A DNA stretch of 64,000 nt. Source: CAYTBN01 sp964542165 (lineage in GTDB: Bacteria; Myxococcota_A; UBA796; UBA9615; CAYRNR01). This document shows positions 45,741-54,603 of this stretch, in pieces (positions within the stretch are counted from its first letter, which is position 1; the number at the start of each line of letters is the position of its first letter). Location: positions 1 through 64,000 of the forward strand of contig CAZITQ010000010.1 of the NCBI GenBank assembly GCA_964542165.1, in the 5' to 3' direction. The position numbers and the translations under genes were made by a program. The notes beneath the pieces were generated by a model. The model searched no databases, was not told the origin of the DNA, and saw nothing but the letters and a program-made list of their open reading frames with translations.

Positions 45741-46607
45741 TCAGTCCGCGTCCAGCTGCTCGACCTCGGTGCCGTCCGGCGCCCTGGGGGGAGGACGTGA
45801 GTCCGAGAAGTGCTGCTCGATCTCCCTGCCGCGCTGGGCGACCTTGTCCACCAGGCTCTCGAGCCCCGACGGTCCCAGCTCGTTGACCAGCCACGCCGGG
45901 ACGTTGCCTCCGATGTCACTGAGGTCCTGGTAGGCGATGTAGGTGCGTCCATCGGGAAGGTCGACGAGCAACCAGCATCCGTCGTTCCGCGGGGTGACGA
46001 TCGCCGCCTCCACCTGCTCCGGGGTCACGTTTTCGATGCTCCCCGCCTCGAGGAAGGAGCCGATGAGCTCGTCCGCGGCGGGGTCCAGCACCCACGACGA
46101 CTCCCAGATGGAGCGGCCGGAGGACAACCAGAGGGCGCCGTTGGTCCGCGTCCGGATGATCCAGTGCCGGTCCTTGATACCCGGCAGCGCCAGGTACTGG
46201 TACACCAGCCGGAAGTGGCCGTGGTCCTGCAGACAGACGCCCTCCTTGATGTGGGGCATGAACTCTTCGTGGTGGTCCCGGTCGCAGATCGCCAGCCAGA
46301 TACGCCAGGCGGCCACGTCGGTGACCTGGAACACCGTCGCCCCCAGCATCGCGGTCCCCTCGAGGGTCTGCTGCTTGATCACCGACTTGCCCGCCGCGAG
46401 CCTGGCGTAGTCGGCGTCCGTCAGCTCGGGGAGGGCTGCCCCCTCGCGCTGGGTGAGCAGGGTGGCCAATCCCTCCATGTGGGCCCGCAGGCCGGGGCCA
46501 TCCAGCAGCTCGTCCGCTCCCCCCCGCGTCGGAGGAGCCAGAAGCAGCAGGGGGAGGAGTACCCAGGCCAATGGGGACCGGCCGGGCCGCGCGAGGATCG
46601 CCATCAT
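45741..46607 (-). CDS. Exported START/SRPBCC-type lipid-binding protein
   Basis: The 288-residue product has a signal peptide (about 1-29, ending RGGADE) and a mature part that resembles START domains: ATVFQVTDVAAWRIWLAICD, then DRHWIIRTRTNG and a C-terminal long helix (WLVNELGPSGLESLVDKVAQ). START domains hold a lipid in a helix-grip cavity. The first ATG overlaps the stop of the HEAT-repeat gene (ATGATGG), so the two are coupled. An exported START protein could move lipids through the periplasm. The fold is recognised by pattern only. Confidence 0.72.
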   Translation of the reverse strand: MMAILARPGRSPLAWVLLPLLLLAPPTRGGADELLDGPGLRAHMEGLATLLTQREGAALPELTDADYARLAAGKSVIKQQTLEGTAMLGATVFQVTDVAAWRIWLAICDRDHHEEFMPHIKEGVCLQDHGHFRLVYQYLALPGIKDRHWIIRTRTNGALWLSSGRSIWESSWVLDPAADELIGSFLEAGSIENVTPEQVEAAIVTPRNDGCWLLVDLPDGRTYIAYQDLSDIGGNVPAWLVNELGPSGLESLVDKVAQRGREIEQHFSDSRPPPRAPDGTEVEQLDAD

Positions 46608-48829
46608 GGCTCCCACGGGGGTGTCTCCGTGCCGCCACCCGGAGCTGCCGCGGCGTTCCGGACCCGGTCCGACGGGTCCAGGGAGAGGTTGCGCAGGGCG
46701 TCGCGTGCTTCCGCCGTGTCCCGCTGGGCCAGCTCCCTGGCCGCCGCCTCCCGCAGGGGTTCGGGGTAGTGGAGCTTGCGGCCGATCAGACCGCGTTTGC
46801 GGTTGAGGATCCGACCCAGGTGCTCGACCACCGAGTCGTCGTCCACCGTGGCCAGGCGGAGCACCGCGGCCAGGCACACCGGGGTGGCGCCCGAGCGGTC
46901 GACCACACCCACGAGGAAGTCGACGGCGTCGAATTGGTCGTCGTCGGCCAGGGCCGTGCAGACGGCGTCCAGGGCGTCGGGGGTGGCCAGGTCCACCTCG
47001 TGTACCACCGACCTGAGCAGCTGGCGAGCCGGGTCGCCCTGCATCCCGGCGCAGGCGACCAGCGCCTCCTGACGTACCCGCGAGTCGTCGCTCTGGAGGA
47101 ACTTGGCGATCCACTCCAGGAACCGGTCGTCGCCGATCTTGCGGATCACCAGCAGCAGGTTGCGCAGGTAATACCAGGGGTGGTCCTCGGCGTGCTCGAT
47201 CTCCAGGAGGAGGGATCGGAAGGAGCGGGTGAAGGTCCCCCCCGCTGTCTCCTCCTGGGACAGGAGCTGGGCGATCAGCTCGACGATGACCATCCGGATC
47301 TCGGGGTTCATCGACCGTTTCAGCTCCGCGAGCAACAGGTCGCCGGCCGAGGGTCCGAAGTGCAGCAGGATATCCCGGGATGCCTGCGCCACCCGACGTT
47401 CGCCATCGATGGTCCCCAGCAACAGCCGGTCCAGGAGGTCGGGGCGGCAGAGCCATCGCAGGAGCTGGGTCGCCCGGGTCCGGATGAGGATCGGCGTCTC
47501 GGGCATCATCCGTCGACCGTTGACAGCCTTGAGCGCCGAGAGCGCCGGTCCCAGATCCCCGTCGGCGATCCGACCCGGGACGAGCCACTCCAGCGCCTCG
47601 GTGACCAGCAGGAAACGCTCCCCCTCGGTCTCCTCGGAGACCCGCCCGGCGAGCTCCTCGGTGACCCGACCCGACAGGGCGTGGGCGTGTACCAGCGCCT
47701 TGAGCACCTGTTCGCGCAGGGGCTTGGCCTCGGGCAGTGAATCGACGAGGAAGCGGACGATGGCTTCGGGATCGAGTTCGACGATCAGCGAGGCGACGCG
47801 CTGGGAGAGGATGACCTGTTCCTGGGGCGAGTGCACGCCGACCACCGCCTCGGAGAAGCGGTTCAACCGGCCGAGCAGCTCGTCTTCGTGGGCCCCCGTT
47901 CCCGCCTCGGCCAGCGCGGCCTCCAGGGCCGAGCGCAGATAGGTGTCGAAGTTGCGGTACCCCTCGTCGGCGGCATGGTCCAGGAAGAGGCGGGACCGGC
48001 AGAGCTCCACCGGGTCCCAGTCGGTCAGATCGTCACGATCGGCGAGGTCGCCGAAGTCGAACCGCAGATCGTCGAGCTGCGGACCGCTGAGTCGCGAGAA
48101 ATCCAGCGCCCCGTCGGGAATCTGGCCCGCGTTCACCCCCTGAAAATCCAGCCGTTGCAGGTCGAATCCGGAGAAGTCGAACGACGAGAGATCCACGGCG
48201 CGCAGGTCGATCTCGTTGGTGTCCAGCCGGGCCAGCTCCTGGGCCGGCATCTCGTCGATGCCCGAGTCGCCGTGGTACATGTCTTCGCGGTTCGCGACCA
48301 GGCCGCTCTTCGGCTCGGAATCCGTCCCCGTGGCCTCCCTGGGCTTCCGCCCCAGCTCGGGATTGAGGATCACGTGCGTCACGTCACAGCGCCGGTGGTG
48401 TTCGCTCAACCCGGACGCTCGCTTCACGCCGTCGGGCAGATCGTGGAGCATGCCGATCAAACGACCACTCTCGGGGGCCGTCAGGCCGGGCAGGAAGGCA
48501 ACGGCCTCGATCCCCCGGACGCGAAGGAATCCGTCGCAATGTCTCGCGTCTTCGAAGGCGTTGTCGGAGCGCGCCACCACGTGTCCGTTCAGGGCGACGC
48601 GCTGATCCCGCGACTGGAACAGGAGTGTCTTGTTCTGGGCGTGAAAGGGCCGGACGCACTCCATCCACCGTTGCAGCGCGGCCCCCACGGACGGGTGTTC
48701 CGGTGGGTACAACCGGCACCGGAGCAGTAGGTCGCGGAACGAATGCAGCAGGTCGGCGACCTGCGTCGGTCGAGGTTCGAGCAGCTGCGTGAGATCGATG
48801 ACCCGATCCTGGCCCCTGGAATCACCCAT
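46604..48829 (-). CDS. HEAT-repeat protein with an internal pentapeptide-like stretch
   Basis: The 741-residue cytoplasmic product has an N-terminal alpha/beta part (about 10-160) containing LYPPEHPSVGAAL, a segment (about 200-268) with near-pentapeptide periodicity (LDTNEIDLRAVDLSSFDFSG and on), and then HEAT-type helix pairs to the end (e.g. DSRVRQEALVACAGMQGDPA). The LYPPEHP block recurs in deltaproteobacterial HEAT/cyclic-nucleotide signalling proteins as far as I recall, but no partner domain is present. HEAT arrays serve as protein scaffolds. The gene is coupled to the downstream START-type gene. The start ATG 48829 fits the conserved beginning. Confidence 0.78.
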   Translation of the reverse strand: MGDSRGQDRVIDLTQLLEPRPTQVADLLHSFRDLLLRCRLYPPEHPSVGAALQRWMECVRPFHAQNKTLLFQSRDQRVALNGHVVARSDNAFEDARHCDGFLRVRGIEAVAFLPGLTAPESGRLIGMLHDLPDGVKRASGLSEHHRRCDVTHVILNPELGRKPREATGTDSEPKSGLVANREDMYHGDSGIDEMPAQELARLDTNEIDLRAVDLSSFDFSGFDLQRLDFQGVNAGQIPDGALDFSRLSGPQLDDLRFDFGDLADRDDLTDWDPVELCRSRLFLDHAADEGYRNFDTYLRSALEAALAEAGTGAHEDELLGRLNRFSEAVVGVHSPQEQVILSQRVASLIVELDPEAIVRFLVDSLPEAKPLREQVLKALVHAHALSGRVTEELAGRVSEETEGERFLLVTEALEWLVPGRIADGDLGPALSALKAVNGRRMMPETPILIRTRATQLLRWLCRPDLLDRLLLGTIDGERRVAQASRDILLHFGPSAGDLLLAELKRSMNPEIRMVIVELIAQLLSQEETAGGTFTRSFRSLLLEIEHAEDHPWYYLRNLLLVIRKIGDDRFLEWIAKFLQSDDSRVRQEALVACAGMQGDPARQLLRSVVHEVDLATPDALDAVCTALADDDQFDAVDFLVGVVDRSGATPVCLAAVLRLATVDDDSVVEHLGRILNRKRGLIGRKLHYPEPLREAAARELAQRDTAEARDALRNLSLDPSDRVRNAAAAPGGGTETPPWEP

Positions 48830-48962
48830 CGCGTCACCTCCCTCCCGCGCTCATTGTACTCCCGAGACTTTCGCGCCGTCGCGGGGGTTGATCCGCGGTC
48901 CGGCTTCGGGGACGCTGACAGCCGAGGCGCGTGCCCGCGCGCGCAGGAGAGGGGAGAGGTCG

Positions 48963-50321
48963 ATGACGGCACCCGACTGGCTCGGTTCGCTGGACTGGGA
49001 GGAGATCGCAGACGAGGCACAGCAGATCCTCGTGGACCTGCTCCGCATCGACACCACCAACCCGCCCGGGAACGAGGAGGCCGCGTGTCGCTACATCGCC
49101 GAGCGGTTGTCCCGAGACGGTATCGAGCACGAGGTCTTGGCTGTGGCCGAGGGACGGGCCAACCTGGTCGCGAGGGTACCGGGGAACGGGGAGGGAGAGC
49201 CGGTGCTGCTGGCCAGCCACCTGGACGTGGTCCCGGCCGACCCCGCCACCTGGAGCCACCCGCCCTTCGGCGGTGAGGTGGCGCAGGGGTACATCTGGGG
49301 CCGCGGCGCGGTGGACATGAAGAACATGACCGCCATGGAGCTGGCATTTCTGTCGACACTCCATCGGCACCACGCGGGCAAGGCTCGCTGCGACGTGATC
49401 CTGGCCGCGGTGGCCGACGAAGAGGAGGGCTGCGAACTGGGATCCCTGTGGCTCGCCCGACATCACCCGCAGCGGGTTCGCGCGCAGTACGCCTTCGGCG
49501 AGGTCGGGGGATTCACCGTGCACCTGGGCGACACGCGGATCTGCCCGGTGGAGGTGGCCGAGAAGGGGGTCTGTTGGTTGCGACTGCGGGCCCGTGGCCC
49601 CGAAGGGCACGGCTCGCTCCCCGGCGGTGAGAATGCAGTGGCCCGCATCGGGGAGGCGAGCGCCCGGCTGGCGTCCCGCCCCCTGCCCCTGCGGGTCACG
49701 CCGGTCGTGCGTCACTTCGTGGAGACGGTCGCGGCCCTGCAGCCCTTCCCGCGCGGGCTCGTCCTGCGACAGATCCTCAGCCCGAGCCTGAGCGACCTGG
49801 TGCTGCACCGGGTGATCCCCGATCGGTCCCAGGCCCGGCTGTTCTCCGTGCTGCTCCACGACACGGCGGCGCCGACGGTGATGAAAGCGGGATCGAAGGT
49901 GAACCAGATCCCCGGAGAGGCCGAGCTGCTGGTCGACGGACGCCTGCTGCCGGGGCAGACCGAGGAGGGGTTCCTGGCCGAGGTCCGCGACGTGGTCGGC
50001 GAGGACCTCGAGATCGAGGTGATCCGTACCATGCCGCCGGTGGACGGTGACGTGGCTGATCCGGTACTCGGTACGATCCAGGAGGTGCTCGACGAGCTCG
50101 ATCCCGGGGTGCGGGCGGTGCCCAACCTGATTCCCGGGTTCACCGACGCGAAGGCCTGGTCCACCCTGGGCGCTCGCTGTATCGGATTCTCACCGGTACG
50201 GCTGGGACCGGACGATGCGTTCTCGGACCTGTTTCACGGAGTGGACGAGCGGATTCCCGTCGCGGGATTCCGGTTTGGAGTGAGGGCTCTGGCCGAGGTG
50301 ATCGCCAGGGTGATCGAATGA
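48963..50321 (+). CDS. M20 family metallopeptidase (ArgE/DapE/carboxypeptidase type)
   Basis: The 452-residue product has the M20 metal ligands in order: His in ASHLDVVPAD, bridging Asp in GRGAVDMKNM, the catalytic Glu pair in ADEEEGCELGS, Asp/Glu later in FGEVGG and the final His in DLFHGVDERI. A dimerisation domain lies between (about 190-330). It hydrolyses a peptide or N-acyl-amino acid; the long insert resembles carboxypeptidase PM20D1-like enzymes, which act on N-fatty-acyl amino acids, but this is only a resemblance. GAGAGGGGAGAGG precedes ATG 48963. It is divergent from the HEAT gene. Confidence 0.9.
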   Translation: MTAPDWLGSLDWEEIADEAQQILVDLLRIDTTNPPGNEEAACRYIAERLSRDGIEHEVLAVAEGRANLVARVPGNGEGEPVLLASHLDVVPADPATWSHPPFGGEVAQGYIWGRGAVDMKNMTAMELAFLSTLHRHHAGKARCDVILAAVADEEEGCELGSLWLARHHPQRVRAQYAFGEVGGFTVHLGDTRICPVEVAEKGVCWLRLRARGPEGHGSLPGGENAVARIGEASARLASRPLPLRVTPVVRHFVETVAALQPFPRGLVLRQILSPSLSDLVLHRVIPDRSQARLFSVLLHDTAAPTVMKAGSKVNQIPGEAELLVDGRLLPGQTEEGFLAEVRDVVGEDLEIEVIRTMPPVDGDVADPVLGTIQEVLDELDPGVRAVPNLIPGFTDAKAWSTLGARCIGFSPVRLGPDDAFSDLFHGVDERIPVAGFRFGVRALAEVIARVIE

Positions 50322-50338
50322 GCTGAGGGAGCGGAGGA

Positions 50339-51127
50339 TCAGGCCTTCTTGGCCTTGCCCTTCTTGGCCGCGGGCTTCCTGCCGGACTTCTTCGGGGCAG
50401 TCTTCTTCGGGGCTGCCTTCTTCGGGGCTGCCTTCTTCGGGGCTGCCTTCTTCGGGGCGGCCTTCTTCGGGGCGGCCTTCCGCCGCTTCGTGGTCTCCTT
50501 GGGCAGCTTGCGCTTGAGCTCCTTGCCCTTGACGCCGATCAGAACCTCGGCGCCGGCGATCTTCGCGGTGACGGGGGCGCCCGCGTACCGCTTGTCGAGC
50601 TTGACCCGCTTGCCATCGACGAGCACGAACCCATCGGGAGACACGAATCCCTCGAGCCGGCCCCGGCGCCAGGACTGGTAGTGCTTGGCACACAGGCCCT
50701 TGGACCGCACCGGCAAGATGCAGTCCGCGGCCGTGCACTCCGGGGGCGGACCCTGGCGAGGCGGCCTACCGCGCCGCTTGGGCGCCGCCGGCTCCGCGGC
50801 CGCGGGCTCGGCCTTGGCGGCCTTGGGCTTGGTGGCCTTGGGCTTGGCGGCCTTGGGCTTGGCGGCCTTGGGTTCGGCGGCCTTGGCCGGAGCGGGAGCC
50901 GCCTTGACGGCCGCGGCCTGTTCCCGCGCGCGGGCCAGCTGCTCGGTCAGCTCCTTGACCTCCTCGTCGATGCGTTCGAGGCGGTTCTTGAGATCGCGAA
51001 TCTCCGACCGGGTGGGCAGTCCCTTGCGGTCGAGGATCTCGTACACGATGTCCTCGACGGGGGTCTGCAGCAACGGCGTGAGCCGCTCGGCGAGGTTGGC
51101 GAGCAGGAAATTGGAGATCGTGCTCAT
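50339..51127 (-). CDS. PhaF-like protein: phasin-type helix, AT-hook, zinc-knuckle and histone H1-like tail
   Basis: The 262-residue product has an N-terminal phasin-type part (about 10-70; DRKGLPTRSEIRDLKNRLER), a Lys/Ala/Pro linker (about 73-115) and an AT-hook KRRGRPPR (about 117-124). A C-x4-C-x9-C-x2-H motif follows (Cys131, 136, 146, His149) with the common GLCAKHYQSWRRG text, then a basic domain and a tail of APKKA repeats (about 217-250). Pseudomonas PhaF likewise joins a phasin part to an H1-like tail and ties granules to the nucleoid. The AT-hook and zinc motif are extra. It lies 59 bases after a short paralogue. Confidence 0.78.
   Translation of the reverse strand: MSTISNFLLANLAERLTPLLQTPVEDIVYEILDRKGLPTRSEIRDLKNRLERIDEEVKELTEQLARAREQAAAVKAAPAPAKAAEPKAAKPKAAKPKATKPKAAKAEPAAAEPAAPKRRGRPPRQGPPPECTAADCILPVRSKGLCAKHYQSWRRGRLEGFVSPDGFVLVDGKRVKLDKRYAGAPVTAKIAGAEVLIGVKGKELKRKLPKETTKRRKAAPKKAAPKKAAPKKAAPKKAAPKKTAPKKSGRKPAAKKGKAKKA
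50388..50477. repeat. Six tandem 15-base repeats coding the APKKA tail
   Basis: Six head-to-tail copies of TTCTTCGGGGCTGCC (with CAGTC or CGGCC endings in some) lie inside the H1-like gene and encode its Ala-Pro-Lys-Lys-Ala units. Near identity at the DNA level suggests recent expansion. Confidence 0.9.
50821..50880. repeat. Four tandem 15-base repeats coding the Lys-Pro-Lys-Ala linker
   Basis: Four copies of CCTTGGGCTTGGCGG (variants GTGG and TTCGG) encode the KPKAA-type linker between the phasin-like part and the AT-hook of the same gene. Confidence 0.85.
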
Positions 51128-51186
51128 GGTCCGTTTCTCCCGGGTGCCTTGTGATGGTCGGGCGCCGTCCCCTCGGGGGGCGCCGG

Positions 51187-51420
51187 CTAGTCCTTGGGTC
51201 CGGCATCGCCGCCGGAAGCCAGCGAGGCGATCTCTCGCTTCGCAGACTCGACGATCCTCGCCTTCTCTTCCACGTCCGCCATGGTCTGGCGGAACTCCGT
51301 GCGACTGGGGATCCCCTTGCGCTCGATGACGTCGAGGACGACGTCCTCGGCCGTCCTCCGGATCAGCGGGACCAACCGATCCCGGAGACTTCGCAACATC
51401 CCGTCCGATACAGCGCCCAT
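51187..51420 (-). CDS. Short phasin-type protein, PhaI-like
   Basis: The 77-residue product matches the first 60 residues of the next gene: LRDRLVPLIRRTAEDVVLDV and ERKGIPSRTEF align with LAERLTPLLQTPVEDIVYEI and DRKGLPTRSEI. It ends after a coiled coil, without the basic tail. A short phasin next to a tailed paralogue is the arrangement of Pseudomonas phaI-phaF. Co-transcription is likely: same strand, 59-base gap, and a promoter at 51478-51506. GGAGAAG precedes ATG 51420. Confidence 0.72.
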   Translation of the reverse strand: MGAVSDGMLRSLRDRLVPLIRRTAEDVVLDVIERKGIPSRTEFRQTMADVEEKARIVESAKREIASLASGGDAGPKD

Positions 51421-51477
51421 GTTCTTCTCCGCTACGCGCGCTGGCGCACGTTCTTTTGCTGGGACTCGAACCGGGAC

Positions 51478-51506
51478 AAGCTACCGGGCCCCCCCCACCG
51501 CGTCAA
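51478..51506 (-). promoter_or_regulatory. Promoter of the PhaI/PhaF-like pair
   Basis: TTGACG (51506-51501) and TAGCTT (51483-51478) are spaced by 17 bases on the reverse strand, with a start near 51471 and a leader of about 50 bases to ATG 51420. No FadR-type palindrome is seen here. Confidence 0.55.
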
Positions 51507-51597
51507 GGAATAACCCCCCGAACGGACGGGGGCAAAGGGGACCCGTGAACTCCGGTTTACCGATCCGTGAAGGGCAATCGATGTGACAGGAGATGGA

Positions 51598-52167
51598 CTA
51601 CTCTGCCGGGGCTGGCGCGTCCCCGCTCCCGGTCCCGGCGGCGGGCGGAGCGGGCGCCTTCGCGGGATCGGCGGGGCGGCCGTACAGGGAGTCCGCGAGC
51701 GCGACCAGATCCGTGGTCAGCTGTCGCGCCTCGGTGACCTCTTGCTCCAGGCTGGAGGTCCCCTGCACCAGAGACTCCGCCGACGCGACGAGGGTGTCGA
51801 CCACCGCGGGATCCCGGGGGTCCAGCGTCTCCTTGCGACCGGTCATCGCCTCCGCCGTGCCCTCCAGCTCCCCCGCCCGCTTCTCCGTCTCACCGACCAG
51901 GGTCCGCAGCCGTGTTGCGCGCCGCTCGAGCTCCGCGGCGATCTCGCCCGCGTCGCCCGCGTCGATGATCCGCCGCACGTCGGCAGACACACCGGACTCG
52001 TCTCCAGCGGCGTCACCGGACTCACCGGGAGTCGCTGTCACATCGGAACCGTCCGCTGGATCCGTTCCGGGCCCGGCCCCCTCGGCGGGGTCGCCGCACT
52101 GGCAGCCGATCCAGTACCATGTCGACAGCAAGACCGCTGCGGCGATCGCCAGCTGTGGATGTCTCAA
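51598..52167 (-). CDS. Small lipoprotein with helical domain
   Basis: The 189-residue product starts with a short signal segment and lipobox-like YWIGC (about residue 22). A Gly/Asp/Ser-rich linker (about 25-60), a helical coiled-coil-like domain (about 62-155; e.g. ELERRATRLRTLVGETEKRA) and an Ala/Pro-rich end follow. The start is TTG 52167, supported by GGAGGG about 6 bases upstream and by the signal peptide beginning there. No family recognised. It stands alone between the phasin-type genes and the TPM/Tim44 pair. Confidence 0.7.
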   Translation of the reverse strand: MRHPQLAIAAAVLLSTWYWIGCQCGDPAEGAGPGTDPADGSDVTATPGESGDAAGDESGVSADVRRIIDAGDAGEIAAELERRATRLRTLVGETEKRAGELEGTAEAMTGRKETLDPRDPAVVDTLVASAESLVQGTSSLEQEVTEARQLTTDLVALADSLYGRPADPAKAPAPPAAGTGSGDAPAPAE

Positions 52168-52335
52168 GGTCGTCCCTCCAGGTGGGATCCGGGTCGCTGC
52201 GAGGCGCAGGTCGACAGGCTCCCGCTCAGCCGACGATTACGGCGTATCGTGACAAAAATCAAGCGCGTATGATCCCCGGGGTCCGACCGCCGGGTCCAGC
52301 CACCGGGGCTGGCCGTGCCCGGATGCGGAGGAGCG

Positions 52336-52962
52336 ATGGGTTCGACGGAGATTCCCGAGGCCAGCCTGGATCGGCTCGAGGCACGGGTCGCCCAGGTGGA
52401 GCGTTCGACCTGCGCCGAGGTGGTCCTGGTGATCGCGCGCCGTTCCGGCGAGTACCGCGACCTGGCGATCCTCCCCGCGGCCGTCCTGGCCGCCGTGGCA
52501 CTCTTCGGAGTGCTGTACCTGCCAATCTCCGTGCCGGAACCCCTGGTGCTCCCGGTGGTCTTCGTCGCGGGACTCGGGGGGATCCTGGCCGGCTGGCGCT
52601 GGCCAGAACTCGTGGATTGGATGGCGACGCACGATCGCCGGGTGGACCGCGCCCGCGCCCGGGCCAAGGAGGCCTTTGTCGACGAGGCTGTGTCCGCGAC
52701 CCGGGAGCGCACTGGTCTGCTGATCTTCGCGTCTCTGGCGGAGCGCCACGTCGAGGTGATCCCCGATCACGGCCTCGACGGCCGGATCCCGCGGGGCGAG
52801 TGGAATCGACTGGCTTCGGACGCCGCCCCCCGCCTGAGCGCGGAGGCCTGGGAGGCGGCCCTGGACCAGCTGCTGGGCGGTGCCGAGACCCTGTTGGCGC
52901 GGGAATTTCCCGCGACGGACGACAACCCGGACGAGATCCCGAACCGGCCGAGGGTTGTGTGA
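52336..52962 (+). CDS. TPM-domain membrane protein
   Basis: The 208-residue product starts like TPM (TLP18.3/Psb32/MOLO-1) domains: CAEVVLVIARRSGEYRD, then after two membrane helices (about 50-95) RTGLLIFASLAERHVEVIPD, the family's second half. The insertion of two helices inside the domain and the lack of a signal peptide place it in the inner membrane. TPM proteins occur in membrane-protein quality control and as acid phosphatases in plants. GCGGAGGAG precedes ATG 52336. Its TGA overlaps the next ATG by one base (TGATG). Confidence 0.75.
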   Translation: MGSTEIPEASLDRLEARVAQVERSTCAEVVLVIARRSGEYRDLAILPAAVLAAVALFGVLYLPISVPEPLVLPVVFVAGLGGILAGWRWPELVDWMATHDRRVDRARARAKEAFVDEAVSATRERTGLLIFASLAERHVEVIPDHGLDGRIPRGEWNRLASDAAPRLSAEAWEAALDQLLGGAETLLAREFPATDDNPDEIPNRPRVV

Positions 52963-54539
52963 TGCGGGCGCGGTTCGACCGAGGTCCTCACGGACGAAGG
53001 ATCTGGGGGCCCCTGGGGTTGGCCCTCGCCGTGCTCGCGGTGCTGGGCCTGTTCCTGGATCCGACGGAGGCCCTGGCCCGGGTCGGTGGCGGCGACTCCT
53101 TCGGTGGAGGCGGCGGTTCGGGCGGCGGTGGCGGCGGCGACGACGGGGCGCTGATCCTGCTGCTGTGGTACATCGCGCGGTTCCTGATCTGGCTGACCAT
53201 CGAGTACCCGGCGATCGGGATCCCCCTCGACATCGTGTTCGTGATCGTCGTGATCCTGATCTTCCGCCACAAGGCCAAGAAGCGCGGGACGTCACGACGA
53301 TCGAGGCCGGCACAGCGACCGGCGCGGGCCACCGCGCTGCAACGCGCCGCCGCGGTCACCGCTGGGCTCGACCGGCTCCGGGAGGAGGACCCCAACTTCT
53401 CCCGCCCCCTGCTCCTCGATTTCGTCCAGCTGCTGTACACCCGGGCCCACGAGCACCGGGGCTCGGGCAAGCTCGACAACCTCGCCCCCTACCTCTCGGC
53501 GGCGGTCCGCAAGCAACTGGGCCAGCAGCCTGCGCCCGGAACCCTCGACGCCGTCGAGCGGATCGTGGTCGGGGCCAGCCGGGTGGTCGAGGTGGGCGGC
53601 TGGGGGGGCGCCCATCGGGCGCTGACCGTGGAGTTCGAGTCCAACTACACCGAGCGTTCGGGGCGGGGGAAGGCGGCGACCGAGTCGACCCTCTACGCCC
53701 ACGAGCGCTGGATCTTCCGCCGCCGGGCCGGGGTGCTCTCGCGGGGACCCGAGGCCATCTCCGAGCTCCGCTGCCCCAGCTGCGGCGCGGCGGTGGACCT
53801 CCGCCAAGACGGGACATGCCCGTACTGCAAGAACGTCGTCGATCGCGGCGACTTCCACTGGGTGGTCAGCTCGGTGCAGGTGCTCGCCCGGCGCCCGCGG
53901 ACGCGCGCGGAGTTGAAGCTGAGCGGCGGCGTGGAGACGGGCACCCAGCTGCCCACCGTGGTCCAGCCGGGCCTGGGCGCGGAGCTTCGGGCGCTCAAGA
54001 TGCGCGATCCCGCCTTCGACATCCAGCAGTTCAAGGGGCGGGTGACCGGGATCTTCGAGGAGCTGCAGCGGGCCTGGACCACCCTGGACTGGGACCGGGC
54101 GCGGGCCCACGAGACCGACCATCTGTACTCCACGCACCGGTTCTGGATCGACCAGTACCGGGCCGAGGGCCTGCGAAACGTGCTGGAACGCATCGAGGCA
54201 GGCAGGGTCGAGCTGGCCAAGGTGGAGCAGGACGCGTATTACGACGCGGTGACGGTCCGGCTGTTCGCCTCGATGATCGACTACGTGATCGACGCCGAGG
54301 GCAAGCCGGTCTCCGGGTCCAAGTCCAAGCCGCGGGCGTTCAGCGAATACTGGACGTTCATCCGCCGGGCGGGTGCGGCCAGCGACGAGGCGGCGGAGCC
54401 GGGCGGTTGCCCGAGCTGCGGCGCTCCGCTGAAGGTCTCCCAGGCCGGCGTGTGTGCGTACTGCGAGACCAAGGTGGTGACCGGAGAGTTCGGCTGGGTG
54501 CTCTCGGCCATCGAACAGGACGAGGTGTACGGCGGCTGA
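52962..54539 (+). CDS. Tim44-like domain protein with two zinc ribbons
   Basis: The 525-residue product has a membrane helix near the start, a Gly-rich linker (GGGGGSGGGGGGDD), a second membrane segment (about 65-105), and two Tim44/Mba1-like domains (about 140-300 and 340-500). Each domain is followed by a zinc ribbon: CPSCGAAVDLRQDGTCPYC and CPSCGAPLKVSQAGVCAYC. The Tim44-like fold binds membranes or protein chains; in bacteria such proteins often pair with TPM genes, as here. The start shares one base with the previous stop, so the two are made together. A 7-bp inverted repeat TGATAGC/GCTATCA spans its stop. Confidence 0.78.
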   Translation: MRARFDRGPHGRRIWGPLGLALAVLAVLGLFLDPTEALARVGGGDSFGGGGGSGGGGGGDDGALILLLWYIARFLIWLTIEYPAIGIPLDIVFVIVVILIFRHKAKKRGTSRRSRPAQRPARATALQRAAAVTAGLDRLREEDPNFSRPLLLDFVQLLYTRAHEHRGSGKLDNLAPYLSAAVRKQLGQQPAPGTLDAVERIVVGASRVVEVGGWGGAHRALTVEFESNYTERSGRGKAATESTLYAHERWIFRRRAGVLSRGPEAISELRCPSCGAAVDLRQDGTCPYCKNVVDRGDFHWVVSSVQVLARRPRTRAELKLSGGVETGTQLPTVVQPGLGAELRALKMRDPAFDIQQFKGRVTGIFEELQRAWTTLDWDRARAHETDHLYSTHRFWIDQYRAEGLRNVLERIEAGRVELAKVEQDAYYDAVTVRLFASMIDYVIDAEGKPVSGSKSKPRAFSEYWTFIRRAGAASDEAAEPGGCPSCGAPLKVSQAGVCAYCETKVVTGEFGWVLSAIEQDEVYGG

Positions 54540-54603
54540 TAGCGAGCTATCATGCCGCTTCGATTCACGCCCGGGAGGGCGACAAGACGAAGGAGCATCG
54601 AGC

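Noticed and set aside
50388..50880. Regular short repeats that could be taken for a CRISPR array
   Set aside because: Units are 15 bases, contiguous, without spacers, in frame and coding Lys/Ala/Pro repeats of one protein.
51457..51478. T-arm-like sequence (reverse strand CCGGTTCGAGTCCCAGCA) suggesting a tRNA or tmRNA end
   Set aside because: The T stem does not pair and no acceptor, D or anticodon arm can be built around it; it lies in the leader of the PhaI-like gene.
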